A stretch of 64,000 nt of DNA, taken from the NCBI RefSeq assembly GCF_001894805.1, contig NZ_BCWX01000001.1:1860001-1924000 (forward strand), given 5' to 3'. Positions 32,380 to 41,683 of the stretch are shown here, one piece after another. This stretch comes from Rhodococcus globerulus NBRC 14531. Lineage in GTDB: Bacteria > Actinomycetota > Actinomycetes > Mycobacteriales > Mycobacteriaceae. The position numbers and the translations under genes are program-made. Positions within the stretch are counted from its first letter, which is position 1; the number at the start of each line of letters is the position of its first letter. The notes under the pieces were generated by a model. That model did not search any database. It was not told where the DNA came from and saw nothing but the letters and a program-made list of their open reading frames with translations.

Positions 32380-32402
32380 ATGTCGGTGGCTCGGCCTACC
32401 AT
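32380..32402 (+). promoter_or_regulatory. Candidate RecA-NDp (PafBC-type) DNA-damage promoter of uvrA
   Basis: ATGTCGGTG (32380-32388), eight bases, TACCAT (32397-32402), matching tTGTCRgtg-N8-TAnnnT. It predicts a transcript starting near 32409 with a leader of about 90 bases. The same nine-base element occurs upstream of uvrB. A second ATGTCGGTG at 32441 lacks the -10 part. Confidence 0.6.
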
Positions 32403-32497
32403 GGCGTCGTTCGAGGACTCGCTGCGTTTGAGTGCTCGAGATGTCGGTGATGTCGCTGGTGGACAGCCCTAGATGAATGACGATGAAGGGAATTGGT

Positions 32498-35458
32498 GTG
32501 TCGGATCGCCTGATCGTGCGGGGTGCGCGAGAGCACAATCTGCGAGGAGTCGACCTGGATCTCCCGCGAGACAGCATGATCGTCTTCACGGGTTTGTCGG
32601 GTTCGGGTAAATCCAGCCTTGCGTTCGACACGATCTTCGCCGAAGGACAGCGCCGGTATGTCGAGTCACTCTCGGCGTACGCGCGTCAGTTCCTGGGCCA
32701 GATGGACAAACCAGATGTCGATTTCATCGAAGGCTTATCGCCTGCGGTGTCGATCGATCAGAAGTCGACCAACCGGAACCCCCGGTCAACCGTCGGAACC
32801 ATTACCGAGGTCTACGACTATCTTCGTCTTCTCTATGCCCGCGCAGGTTCCGCTCACTGCCCGGTGTGTGGGGAGAAAATCGCACGCCAGACCCCTCAAC
32901 AGATTGTCGATCAGGTCCTCGACATGGAGGAGGGCATCAAGTTTCAGGTCCTCGCTCCGGTTGTGCGCACCCGCAAGGGCGAGTTCGTCGATCTTTTCGA
33001 GCAGCTCAATACGCAGGGTTACTCACGTGTGCGGGTTGATGGTGTCGTCTACCCGTTGACCGATCCGCCGAAGCTGAAGAAGCAGGAAAAGCACGACATC
33101 GAAGTTGTCGTCGATCGTCTTCAGGTGAAGGCAAGCTCCAAGCAGCGACTGACGGATTCGGTGGAGACCGCTCTCCGGCTTGCCGAAGGCATTGTTGTTC
33201 TCGACTTTGTCGACCGTGAAGAAAACGCGCCCGATCGGGAGCGACGATTCTCCGAGAAGTTGGCGTGCCCCAACGCCCATCCACTCGCGATCGACGATCT
33301 CGAGCCGCGTTCGTTCTCGTTCAACTCGCCGTACGGAGCCTGCCCGGAGTGCACGGGTCTGGGTATTCGCAAAGAGGTAGACCCCGAACTTGTTGTACCC
33401 GACGCGGAATTGAGCCTCGAGGACGGAGCAATCGCGCCGTGGTCGATGGGGCAGAGTTCCGAGTACTTCGGGCGCTTGTTGTCCGGCCTCGGCGACATCC
33501 TCGGCTTCGACATGAAGACGCCGTGGAACAAGCTTCCAGCCAAGGCGCGCAAGGCAATTCTCGAGGGCAGTGAGGAACAGGTCCACGTCCGGTACAAGAA
33601 CCGGTACGGCCGTACCCGTTCTTACTACGCGGAGTTCGAGGGCGTCATGCCCTTCCTGCATCGCAGGCTCGAGCAGACCGAATCCGATCAGATGAAGGAA
33701 CGCTACGACGGCTACATGCGCGACACCCCGTGTCCCGCGTGTGGCGGTGCGCGACTGCGTCCGGAAATCCTGTCGGTGACCATTGCCGCCGGAGATTTCG
33801 GCAGCAAGTCCATCGCGGAGGTGTGTGAACTCTCGATCTCCGACTGCGCAGATTTCCTGAACAGTCTCACGCTCGGTTCACGCGAAGAAGCCATCGCGGG
33901 ACAGGTGCTCAAGGAAGTTCAGGCCCGCCTCGGATTCCTCCTCGACGTCGGCCTCGAGTATCTCTCGCTGTCGCGTGCCGCTGGCACCCTGTCCGGTGGT
34001 GAGGCCCAGCGAATCCGGCTGGCAACGCAGATCGGTTCGGGTCTTGTCGGTGTGCTCTACGTGCTGGACGAGCCGTCCATCGGTTTGCACCAGCGAGACA
34101 ACCGTCGCCTGATCGAAACACTGACCAGGCTTCGCGATCTCGGCAATACCCTGATTGTGGTCGAGCACGACGAAGACACGATTCGTACCTCCGACTGGGT
34201 GGTCGACATCGGTCCGTATGCCGGAGAGCACGGCGGCCAGGTAGTCCATAGCGGACCCTACGAAGAGCTGCTCACCTGCGACGAGTCGATTACCGGCGCG
34301 TACCTGTCCGGGCGAAAGTTCATCGAGGTCCCCGAGATCCGTCGCCCGGTCGATCGTAAGCGTCAGGTCACCGTTGTCGGTGCGCGTGAGCACAACCTCG
34401 ACGGCATCGACGTGAGCTTCCCATTGGGTGTTCTCACCGCGGTTACCGGTGTTTCCGGTTCGGGCAAGTCGACATTGGTGAACGACATCCTGGCAACCGT
34501 CATGGCCAACAAGCTCAACGGCGCGCGTCAGGTGCCTGGCCGCCACACCCGAATCAACGGACTCGACCAACTCGACAAGTTGGTTCAGGTTGATCAGTCG
34601 CCGATCGGCCGTACCCCGCGGTCGAACGCGGCTACCTACACCGGTGTGTTCGACAAGATCCGCACGCTGTTCGCTGCGACCACCGAAGCCAAGGTGCGCG
34701 GCTATCAGCCGGGGCGTTTCTCGTTCAACGTCAAGGGCGGTCGCTGCGAGGCATGTTCGGGTGACGGCACCCTCAAGATCGAGATGAACTTCCTGCCCGA
34801 CGTGTATGTACCCTGCGAGGTCTGCCACGGAGCTCGGTACAACCGCGAGACACTCGAGGTTCACTACAAGGGCAAGTCCATCGCCGAGGTTCTGGACATG
34901 CCCATCGAGGAGGCGGCGGAGTTCTTCCAGCCGGTCACCTCGATTCACCGGTACCTGAAGACTCTGGTGGATGTCGGTCTCGGTTACGTGCGACTGGGAC
35001 AGCCGGCGCCGACGCTGTCCGGTGGTGAGGCACAGCGCGTCAAGCTTGCCGCCGAGCTTCAGAAGCGTTCCACCGGACGTACCGTCTACATCCTCGACGA
35101 GCCGACAACCGGCCTGCATTTCGAAGACATTCGCAAGTTGCTGATCGTCATCAACGGATTGGTCGACAAGGGCAACAGTGTCATCGTGATCGAGCACAAC
35201 CTCGATGTCATCAAGACATCGGACTGGGTTGTCGACATGGGTCCCGAAGGTGGATCCGGCGGTGGAACCGTTGTGGCAGAAGGAACTCCGGAAGAAATTG
35301 CTGCAGTGCCCGAGAGCTACACCGGCAAGTTCCTCAGCGAGGTACTCAGTGCGCAACAGGCTCCCGTGAAGAAGAAGACTGTGGCCAAGAAGCGCGCCGC
35401 GAAGGCTACGGCCCCCAAGAAGGCTGCGCCGCGGAAGAAGTCCGCATCGGTGGCCTGA
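32498..35458 (+). CDS. uvrA: UvrABC nucleotide excision repair, subunit A
   Basis: The damage-sensing ATPase of excision repair; as a dimer it finds distortions and loads UvrB. The 986 residues show two ABC modules: Walker [21 protein letters not shown] and [13 protein letters not shown], signatures [14 protein letters not shown] and [14 protein letters not shown], and zinc-finger Cys pairs ([27 protein letters not shown]). GTG at 32498 ([15 protein letters not shown]) is chosen since GAAGGGA precedes it and mycobacterial UvrA starts here; ATGs at 32477 and 32483 are alternatives. Residues about 957-986 form a Lys/Ala/Pro tail ([20 protein letters not shown]) unlike the core, resembling histone-like tails of actinobacterial HU. 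Confidence 0.98.
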   Translation: MSDRLIVRGAREHNLRGVDLDLPRDSMIVFTGLSGSGKSSLAFDTIFAEGQRRYVESLSAYARQFLGQMDKPDVDFIEGLSPAVSIDQKSTNRNPRSTVGTITEVYDYLRLLYARAGSAHCPVCGEKIARQTPQQIVDQVLDMEEGIKFQVLAPVVRTRKGEFVDLFEQLNTQGYSRVRVDGVVYPLTDPPKLKKQEKHDIEVVVDRLQVKASSKQRLTDSVETALRLAEGIVVLDFVDREENAPDRERRFSEKLACPNAHPLAIDDLEPRSFSFNSPYGACPECTGLGIRKEVDPELVVPDAELSLEDGAIAPWSMGQSSEYFGRLLSGLGDILGFDMKTPWNKLPAKARKAILEGSEEQVHVRYKNRYGRTRSYYAEFEGVMPFLHRRLEQTESDQMKERYDGYMRDTPCPACGGARLRPEILSVTIAAGDFGSKSIAEVCELSISDCADFLNSLTLGSREEAIAGQVLKEVQARLGFLLDVGLEYLSLSRAAGTLSGGEAQRIRLATQIGSGLVGVLYVLDEPSIGLHQRDNRRLIETLTRLRDLGNTLIVVEHDEDTIRTSDWVVDIGPYAGEHGGQVVHSGPYEELLTCDESITGAYLSGRKFIEVPEIRRPVDRKRQVTVVGAREHNLDGIDVSFPLGVLTAVTGVSGSGKSTLVNDILATVMANKLNGARQVPGRHTRINGLDQLDKLVQVDQSPIGRTPRSNAATYTGVFDKIRTLFAATTEAKVRGYQPGRFSFNVKGGRCEACSGDGTLKIEMNFLPDVYVPCEVCHGARYNRETLEVHYKGKSIAEVLDMPIEEAAEFFQPVTSIHRYLKTLVDVGLGYVRLGQPAPTLSGGEAQRVKLAAELQKRSTGRTVYILDEPTTGLHFEDIRKLLIVINGLVDKGNSVIVIEHNLDVIKTSDWVVDMGPEGGSGGGTVVAEGTPEEIAAVPESYTGKFLSEVLSAQQAPVKKKTVAKKRAAKATAPKKAAPRKKSASVA

Positions 35459-35484
35459 GAGGGTGAGATAGGCGCGATCGCGAT

Positions 35485-35514
35485 GATGCCGGGACGGTTT
35501 GTCGTCCCGGCATC
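35485..35514. terminator. Bidirectional terminator between uvrA and the hydrolase gene
   Basis: GATGCCGGGACG (35485-35496) and CGTCCCGGCATC (35503-35514) form a perfect 12-bp stem with loop gtttgt. It lies 26 bases after the uvrA stop and 17 bases from the stop of the convergent gene. Confidence 0.8.
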
Positions 35515-35531
35515 ACTGCTGCGTCGTGACG

Positions 35532-36239
35532 CTATGCGTCTGCTGCGTCGAGAATGGTTTCGGCCAACTCCTTCGGGCGTGACCACATCGGCCAGTGTCC
35601 GGTCGGAAGATCGACGTACGTCACCGGCAACTTCGCGAGTTCGACGGCAATGGGAAACCCACCATCGGCCATCTGTTTGATGACGTCGGAGGGATAGCTG
35701 CTGCACACCACAGTGGTGGGAACCGAATAGCGTCTCGGATCGGTCAGGACGATCTGATCTCGAGCTGCGCCCGCAGGCTCGGGGACAGCGCGGTCACGAA
35801 ACGCCGTCAAGGCGTCGTCGTCGAGTCCCTCGATGCTGCTCCCGTCTGCTTCCAGTTCGGCCCAAGGCGGTAGTGGAACCTCGATCGCATCCTCGGCGAG
35901 ATCGGGTCGAAGAGCGGTGCCATCCGGCATCGGACCGCTGTCGACGTAGACGATGCGCGCAATCTGGTCGGGTACGCGATCGGTCGCGGCGTACCCGGAC
36001 GCTCCGGCGCCGCTGTGCACGACCAGGATCGTGCGTTCGTCCGACCTCGAGACGGCGTCGACGATTGGGCTGACGTGGGAATCGAGAGTCACGGTGTTCC
36101 GGGGCGAGTCCACCGACTCGAGTCCCGGAAGTGTTAGTGCGGTTACGTGGGTGTCAGGGCGTTGAAGGTGGGGGAGTACCGCGTCCCACGCCCATGCGCC
36201 GAGCCAGAATCCGGGAACCAGAACGATGTGAGTTTTCAT
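35532..36239 (-). CDS. Alpha/beta hydrolase (small esterase type)
   Basis: A 235-residue hydrolase. It begins with the oxyanion-hole segment HIVLVPGFWLGAWAW and has the nucleophile elbow VVHSGAG (Ser near residue 75). The catalytic His is in LPTGHWPMWSRP near the end, and the acid is probably the Asp in RIVYVDSGP. No signal peptide. Family members include esterases and salicylate-esterase-like enzymes; the substrate is unknown. ATG at 36239 gives the HIVLVPG start of the family; the frame runs on upstream to 36392 through the neighbouring promoter. It is divergent from a WYL regulator gene with a clear operator between, so that regulator probably controls it. Confidence 0.88.
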   Translation of the reverse strand: MKTHIVLVPGFWLGAWAWDAVLPHLQRPDTHVTALTLPGLESVDSPRNTVTLDSHVSPIVDAVSRSDERTILVVHSGAGASGYAATDRVPDQIARIVYVDSGPMPDGTALRPDLAEDAIEVPLPPWAELEADGSSIEGLDDDALTAFRDRAVPEPAGAARDQIVLTDPRRYSVPTTVVCSSYPSDVIKQMADGGFPIAVELAKLPVTYVDLPTGHWPMWSRPKELAETILDAADA

Positions 36240-36260
36240 GAGCCCATAGTGGCGGGCTAT

Positions 36261-36294
36261 CGGTGACAACTGCGTGTCACCGATTTTGTCACCG
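36261..36294. promoter_or_regulatory. Candidate operator, inverted repeat plus third half-site
   Basis: CGGTGACA (36261-36268) and TGTCACCG (36275-36282) form a perfect 8-bp inverted repeat with a 6-base spacer. A third TGTCACCG follows at 36287-36294. It lies in the 86-base gap between the divergent hydrolase (36239) and WYL regulator (36326) starts. Confidence 0.6.
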
Positions 36295-36325
36295 TTTGGT
36301 ATCGAAATTTGGGACAATCGGAAAC

Positions 36326-37030
36326 GTGAATCGAGCGGCCAGATTGCACGCACTCCTCGAGGAGTTGCGTCGTCGTGGCGATCGCGGGTCAAATGCGGCG
36401 CAGTTGGCGGCGCAATTCGGTGTCACGCCGCGCACAGTCAAGCGTGACATCGAGACATTGACGGAGTCGGGATCCGCGATCGAAGGTCGCTGCGGACCTG
36501 GCGGCGGTTACCGTCTGATTGGGCGCGCGACGCTGCCTCCGGTGAATTTCACTGTCCCGCAGGCAGTGTCGATCGCCCTGGCCTTGACTGCTGTCGGAGA
36601 CGCTCCGTTCGCGGACGACGGACGGGCAGCCCTGGCCAAACTACTCGACGTCATGGACGCCGACAGTCGGGCCAGAGTTGAGGAACTCAGCGGGCGCGTC
36701 TGGGTTCGGCATGACGAAGAATCTGATGACGAGTCAGGAGTGAACCGGCGCGCGATCGAGCAGGCTTTGGAACGTAAGTGTGTTGTGTCGTTGCGGTACA
36801 TCGACGGAGACGGTGCCGAATCGACGCGTGCGGTCGAGCCACATCTGCTGGCTCACGCCCGAGATCGGTGGTTCGTGATCGGTTGGTGCCGAACGAGGGA
36901 CGCGGTTCGGTGGTTCCGTCTCGATCGGATCCAGAAAGCGACGCTGACCAAGGAGCTTTTTGTTCCTCGAGAGACTGCGCTGTTCGGAGAGCCGCCGCCG
37001 ACGGCTCGCTCGGCAGCTGACGCGAGTTGA
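36326..37030 (+). CDS. HTH/WYL-domain transcriptional regulator
   Basis: A 234-residue regulator with an N-terminal DeoR/HTH_11 winged helix (RAARLHALLEELRRRG, QLAAQFGVTPRTVKRDIETL), a Gly-rich wing (GRCGPGGGYRL), and a C-terminal WYL domain (VVSLRYIDGDGA, HLLAHARDRWFVIGWC, WFRLDRI). WYL domains bind nucleic acids or small ligands; PafB and PafC are relatives. GTG at 36326 gives the conserved N-terminus; no strong ribosome binding site is seen. It is divergent from the hydrolase gene, with TGTCACCG half-sites in the gap, and convergent with the DUF1801 gene. Confidence 0.9.
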   Translation: MNRAARLHALLEELRRRGDRGSNAAQLAAQFGVTPRTVKRDIETLTESGSAIEGRCGPGGGYRLIGRATLPPVNFTVPQAVSIALALTAVGDAPFADDGRAALAKLLDVMDADSRARVEELSGRVWVRHDEESDDESGVNRRAIEQALERKCVVSLRYIDGDGAESTRAVEPHLLAHARDRWFVIGWCRTRDAVRWFRLDRIQKATLTKELFVPRETALFGEPPPTARSAADAS

Positions 37031-37034
37031 CGGC

Positions 37035-37454
37035 TCAGGAGTTCATGTTCAGGGCCGCCGCAACGGATTCCGTGACAAGTTCTTCCAAGACTGAGCGATC
37101 GATGTCACTGAGCCGTTTGACATAGAGGCAGCCTTTGCCGATCTTGTGCTTGCCCAGGCGGCCGAGCGTCGCGGCGTGCTCGTCGAAGTCCAGTGACAAA
37201 TAGAGGGTCAGTGCGGTCGCTCGAGGTGAGAACCCGATCAGTGCGGTGTCACCTTCGTGTCCGCTTGCATAGCGATAGTGGCGGGCACCGAATCCGATGA
37301 TGCTGGTTCCCCACATCACCGGCGGTTCGCCGGTCGCAGCCGACAGTACGGAAATCAGTTCCGCACTGTCGGCGCGTTTGACAGGGTCGGCAATTCGATC
37401 GACAAAGGCACCGACGTCGTCTGGAGTCGGCTGCGTTTTGTTCGCGGTTGCCAT
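37035..37454 (-). CDS. DUF1801 (YdhG-like) protein
   Basis: A 139-residue soluble protein of the DUF1801 family. It has the core PVMWGTSIIGFGARHYRYASG, where the Trp-Gly-x-x-x-x-G-F segment is the family hallmark, and a C-terminal helix bundle (LGKHKIGKGCLYVKRLSDID). The function of the family is unsettled; members fold like small alpha/beta proteins linked to iron or ligand binding. ATG at 37454 (MATANKTQPTP) is the usual start. It lies 22 bases from the DUF1844 gene upstream on the same strand, so they may be co-transcribed. Confidence 0.85.
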   Translation of the reverse strand: MATANKTQPTPDDVGAFVDRIADPVKRADSAELISVLSAATGEPPVMWGTSIIGFGARHYRYASGHEGDTALIGFSPRATALTLYLSLDFDEHAATLGRLGKHKIGKGCLYVKRLSDIDRSVLEELVTESVAAALNMNS

Positions 37455-37476
37455 GTGTGTGGTCGCCGTTCGTGAC

Positions 37477-37842
37477 TCAGTAGACCGGTCCGGTGAACTT
37501 CTCGCCCGGGCCCTTGCCCGGCTCGTCGGGGTGCGACGACGCTTCGCGGAACGCACGCTGGAGGGCCTGCAGGCCTTCGCGAATGGGACCCGCGTGGGGG
37601 CCGAGGTATTCGACGGATGCGGTGACCAGTCCGGCGAGCGCGGTGATGACCCGGCGCGCTTCGTCCAGGTCCAGGTAGGGGCTGGCCGACGGGTCGGCGT
37701 CGGACAGTCCGAGCTTCTCTGCTGCGGAGCTCATCAGCATCACGGCGGCGCGGCTGATGACCTCGACTGCGGGAACCTCGGAGAGTTCGCGTACATCAGG
37801 GTTCGCGTCGGTGTTCTGATCTGCTTCGAAGTTCTCACTCAT
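37477..37842 (-). CDS. DUF1844 family protein
   Basis: A 121-residue acidic, helical protein of the DUF1844 family: ELSEVPAVEVISRAAVMLMSSAAEKLGL and LDEARRVITALAGLVTASVEYLGPHA. The family commonly sits next to infC in actinobacteria, as here, in divergent orientation. Function unknown. ATG at 37842 is the natural start. The gap to infC (37843-38227) holds the infC leader. Confidence 0.88.
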   Translation of the reverse strand: MSENFEADQNTDANPDVRELSEVPAVEVISRAAVMLMSSAAEKLGLSDADPSASPYLDLDEARRVITALAGLVTASVEYLGPHAGPIREGLQALQRAFREASSHPDEPGKGPGEKFTGPVY

Positions 37843-37926
37843 GTCTGCAAGGATTCCATCACGGTCCGGAGCAGTTCAATCTGCCCTTGTCTTGTGCAGG
37901 CACGATTAGATTCATCGCCGCCGGCC

Positions 37927-38227
37927 TGATACTCTTGTCCCAACGACCGCCTCCGACATGTTCGGGGGCAGCAAGTGGAGCCCGACTCCCACCTTTGCGC
38001 GGCAGGTGAAACTGCAGTTCAGTGGTTCCGGTCACCTGACGAAGAATCTATTCTTCATCAGGTTCCTCGTTTAGTCGAGGAGATTGTTCCTGGCGTGAGC
38101 TGGGTTTGATCTGATCGGTCGACATCGGGCCCCGCGGAGAAATATCACCGCGGGGTTTTTTGTTGGGGTTTGGGTAGAACTAGCTGCGTGCGGTCACAAG
38201 ACCGCACCGTTCAACCTAGGAGGCCCC
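37927..38227 (+). promoter_or_regulatory. infC operon promoter and structured leader with attenuator
   Basis: An extended -10 TGATACT (37927-37933) precedes a leader of nearly 290 bases. It has a hairpin CTGACGAAGAAT/ATTCTTCATCAG (38036-38061), a stem CCTCG/CGAGG (38064-38079), an intrinsic terminator (38130-38161) and a hairpin GTGCGGTC/GACCGCAC (38188-38207) just before the ribosome binding site. A 38-codon ORF (ATG 37958 to TAG 38072-38074) runs through the first hairpins and could be a translated leader. Together they suggest transcription attenuation. Confidence 0.6.
38130..38161 (+). terminator. Intrinsic terminator inside the infC leader
   Basis: CCCCGCGG (38130-38137) and CCGCGGGG (38148-38155) form a perfect 8-bp GC stem with a 10-base A-rich loop, followed by six T residues. 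It stands 67 bases before the infC start codon, not at the end of a gene, so it is a regulatory attenuator or a stop for a short leader RNA. Confidence 0.85.
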
Positions 38228-38875
<648 letters not shown>

Positions 38876-38919
38876 TCGATTCCCCAAGCACCATCACGTA
38901 ACAAAGAACTGAGGACTCC

Positions 38920-39114
38920 ATGCCCAAGATGAAGACCCACAGCGGCGCCTCGAAGCGATTCAAGGTTTCCGGTTCCGGCAAGCTCCTGCGCCAGAAGGCC
39001 GGCCGTCGCCACCTTCTCGAGCACAAGGCCAGCAAGGTCACCCGTCGTCTCGACGGTGTCGCTGTCGTCAGCCCTGATGACGCACCGCGCATCAAGCGCA
39101 TGCTCGGCATCTGA
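38920..39114 (+). CDS. rpmI: 50S ribosomal protein L35
   Basis: A 64-residue basic protein of the large subunit. It begins [20 protein letters not shown] and ends in the [12 protein letters not shown] motif, full length for L35. GAGGA lies 5 bases before the ATG. It is 44 bases after infC and 62 before rplT. Confidence 0.98.
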   Translation: MPKMKTHSGASKRFKVSGSGKLLRQKAGRRHLLEHKASKVTRRLDGVAVVSPDDAPRIKRMLGI

Positions 39115-39176
39115 GTCGTCCCCCTTACTGACCACCCGGGGCCGAATCTCAGCCCCTAGATTGACAGGATTTTCAC

Positions 39177-39566
39177 GTGGCACGCGTAAAGAGGGCGGTC
39201 AACGCCCAGAAGAAGCGTCGTTCAATTCTTGCTGCATCCAGCGGCTACCGTGGACAGCGTTCGCGTCTGTACACCAAGGCCAAGGAGCAGCAGCTCCACT
39301 CGATGGTTTACGCATACCGCGACCGTCGTGCACGCAAGGGTGAGTTCCGGAAGCTGTGGATCACGCGTATCAACGCTGCAGCTCGGGCCAACGACATCAC
39401 GTACAACCGCCTGATCCAGGGCCTGCGCCTGGCTGAGGTCGACGTCGACCGCAAGATCCTCGCCGAGCTCGCCGTCTCCGATGCAGAGGCCTTTGCCGGC
39501 CTCGTTGCACTCGCGAAGGCCGCTCTGCCGGCTGACGTGAATGCGCCTGCCGGAGAAGCAGCCTGA
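39177..39566 (+). CDS. rplT: 50S ribosomal protein L20
   Basis: A 129-residue 23S rRNA-binding assembly protein. The GTG start at 39177 has AGGA 7 bases upstream and gives [17 protein letters not shown]. The core matches L20 ([36 protein letters not shown]), with a short Ala-rich C-terminal extension after [10 protein letters not shown]. No L20-type leader mimic is obvious inside the operon; control seems to sit upstream of infC. Confidence 0.98.
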   Translation: MARVKRAVNAQKKRRSILAASSGYRGQRSRLYTKAKEQQLHSMVYAYRDRRARKGEFRKLWITRINAAARANDITYNRLIQGLRLAEVDVDRKILAELAVSDAEAFAGLVALAKAALPADVNAPAGEAA

Positions 39567-39589
39567 TCGACGCATCACAGCAACGGCCC

Positions 39590-40414
39590 GTGGATCCGCT
39601 CACCGAGCGGACTCCGCGGGTCGTTTCTGCTGTCAAGCTCCTGCGCACAGCAGAACGACGTAAAGCAGGACGATTCCTGGTCGAGGGCGAAAACTCCGTC
39701 ACAGAAGTCTTGAAGGCCAACGGCTCAACCGCCACCGTGGTCCGTGATCTCTTCTACACAGAGGCCGCTGCCGATCGGTATCAACACGTCATCGATCTGG
39801 CGTTGAGCTCCGGAGTTCGCGCTGCTCTCGTCACCGACCGCGCAGCTAAGGCACTGAGCGACACCGTGACTCCGCCCGGCCTGGTTGCCGTGTGTGATCT
39901 CCTCGATGTTCCTCTGTCGGACGCGATCCGCCCGGATACCAAGCTCCTTGCCGTTCCGGTCGAGGTCAACGAACCGGGCAACGCGGGCACGGTAATTCGG
40001 ATTGCCGACGCAGTTGGTGCTGATGCCGCGATCCTGGCCGGAGACAGCGTGGACCCGCACAACGGCAAAGTGGTTCGATCGTCGGCGGGCAGCCTGTTCC
40101 ACCTACCGGTTGTTCGTGAACGCGATACCGATTCGGTGATCGAACAGATCCGCGCCGCCGGTATTCAGATCCTGGCGACTGCTGCCGACGGAGAGGTCGA
40201 CCTCGACAACGCGGACGAGTTGTTGAGCAAGCCGACGGCCTGGCTGTTCGGAAACGAAGCGCACGGTCTTGATCCGGCCATAGCGGCCCGCGCTGATTAC
40301 CGTGTCCGTATTCCGATCCACGGGCGCGCCGAGAGCCTTAATCTGGCGACTGCAGCCGCTATCTGCCTCTATGCGAGTGCGCGGGTGCAAAATCGCGACA
40401 CCGATCAGGGCTGA
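39590..40414 (+). CDS. SpoU/TrmH-family RNA 2'-O-methyltransferase (TsnR-like)
   Basis: It methylates a ribose 2'-OH, most likely in 23S rRNA, using S-adenosylmethionine. The 274-residue product has an N-terminal RNA-binding domain (LLRTAERRKAGRFLVEGENSVTEVL) and the knotted SPOUT domain with motif 1 NEPGNAGTVIRIADAVGADA, motif 2 WLFGNEAHGL and motif 3 IPIHGRAESLNLATAAAICLY. Position after rplT matches Rv1644 (tsnR) of M. tuberculosis. GTG at 39590 has no clear ribosome binding site; a CTG at 39563, overlapping the rplT stop and preceded by GGAGAAG, could be an earlier, coupled start. Confidence 0.92.
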   Translation: MDPLTERTPRVVSAVKLLRTAERRKAGRFLVEGENSVTEVLKANGSTATVVRDLFYTEAAADRYQHVIDLALSSGVRAALVTDRAAKALSDTVTPPGLVAVCDLLDVPLSDAIRPDTKLLAVPVEVNEPGNAGTVIRIADAVGADAAILAGDSVDPHNGKVVRSSAGSLFHLPVVRERDTDSVIEQIRAAGIQILATAADGEVDLDNADELLSKPTAWLFGNEAHGLDPAIAARADYRVRIPIHGRAESLNLATAAAICLYASARVQNRDTDQG

Positions 40415-40479
40415 CGAACAAGACGGAAGTGACCTCTCGGAATTCCATTTGCGGAAGCCTGAGAGAATGCAAGAGCGTA

Positions 40480-40503
40480 ACAATGCTCGACACAATGCTC
40501 GAC
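40480..40503 (+). repeat. Tandem 12-bp repeat in the pheS leader
   Basis: ACAATGCTCGAC occurs twice without a gap (40480-40491, 40492-40503), 45 bases before the pheS GTG. Each copy has an ATG in the same frame, within an ORF (40429-40614) that overlaps the pheS start in another frame. Possibly a leader ORF. Confidence 0.6.
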
Positions 40504-40511
40504 CGCAGTAG

Positions 40512-41618
<1,107 letters not shown>

Positions 41619-41620
41619 CC

Positions 41621-41641
41621 GGTCCGGTATCCGGACCTTTT
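41621..41641 (+). terminator. Short intrinsic-terminator-like hairpin between pheS and pheT
   Basis: GGTCCGG (41621-41627), loop tat, CCGGACC (41631-41637), then four T residues. It stands 2 bases after the pheS stop. The stem is short and pheT must be expressed equally, so it may act only partly or serve in mRNA processing. Confidence 0.4.
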
Positions 41642-41683
41642 CGACCAACAGACTTATCGAGAAAACGAGAGAGCTGAGCTGAC

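Noticed and set aside
33878..35356. A 492-codon minus-strand open frame opposite uvrA
   Set aside because: Shadow of uvrA codon bias; no domains and no ribosome binding site.
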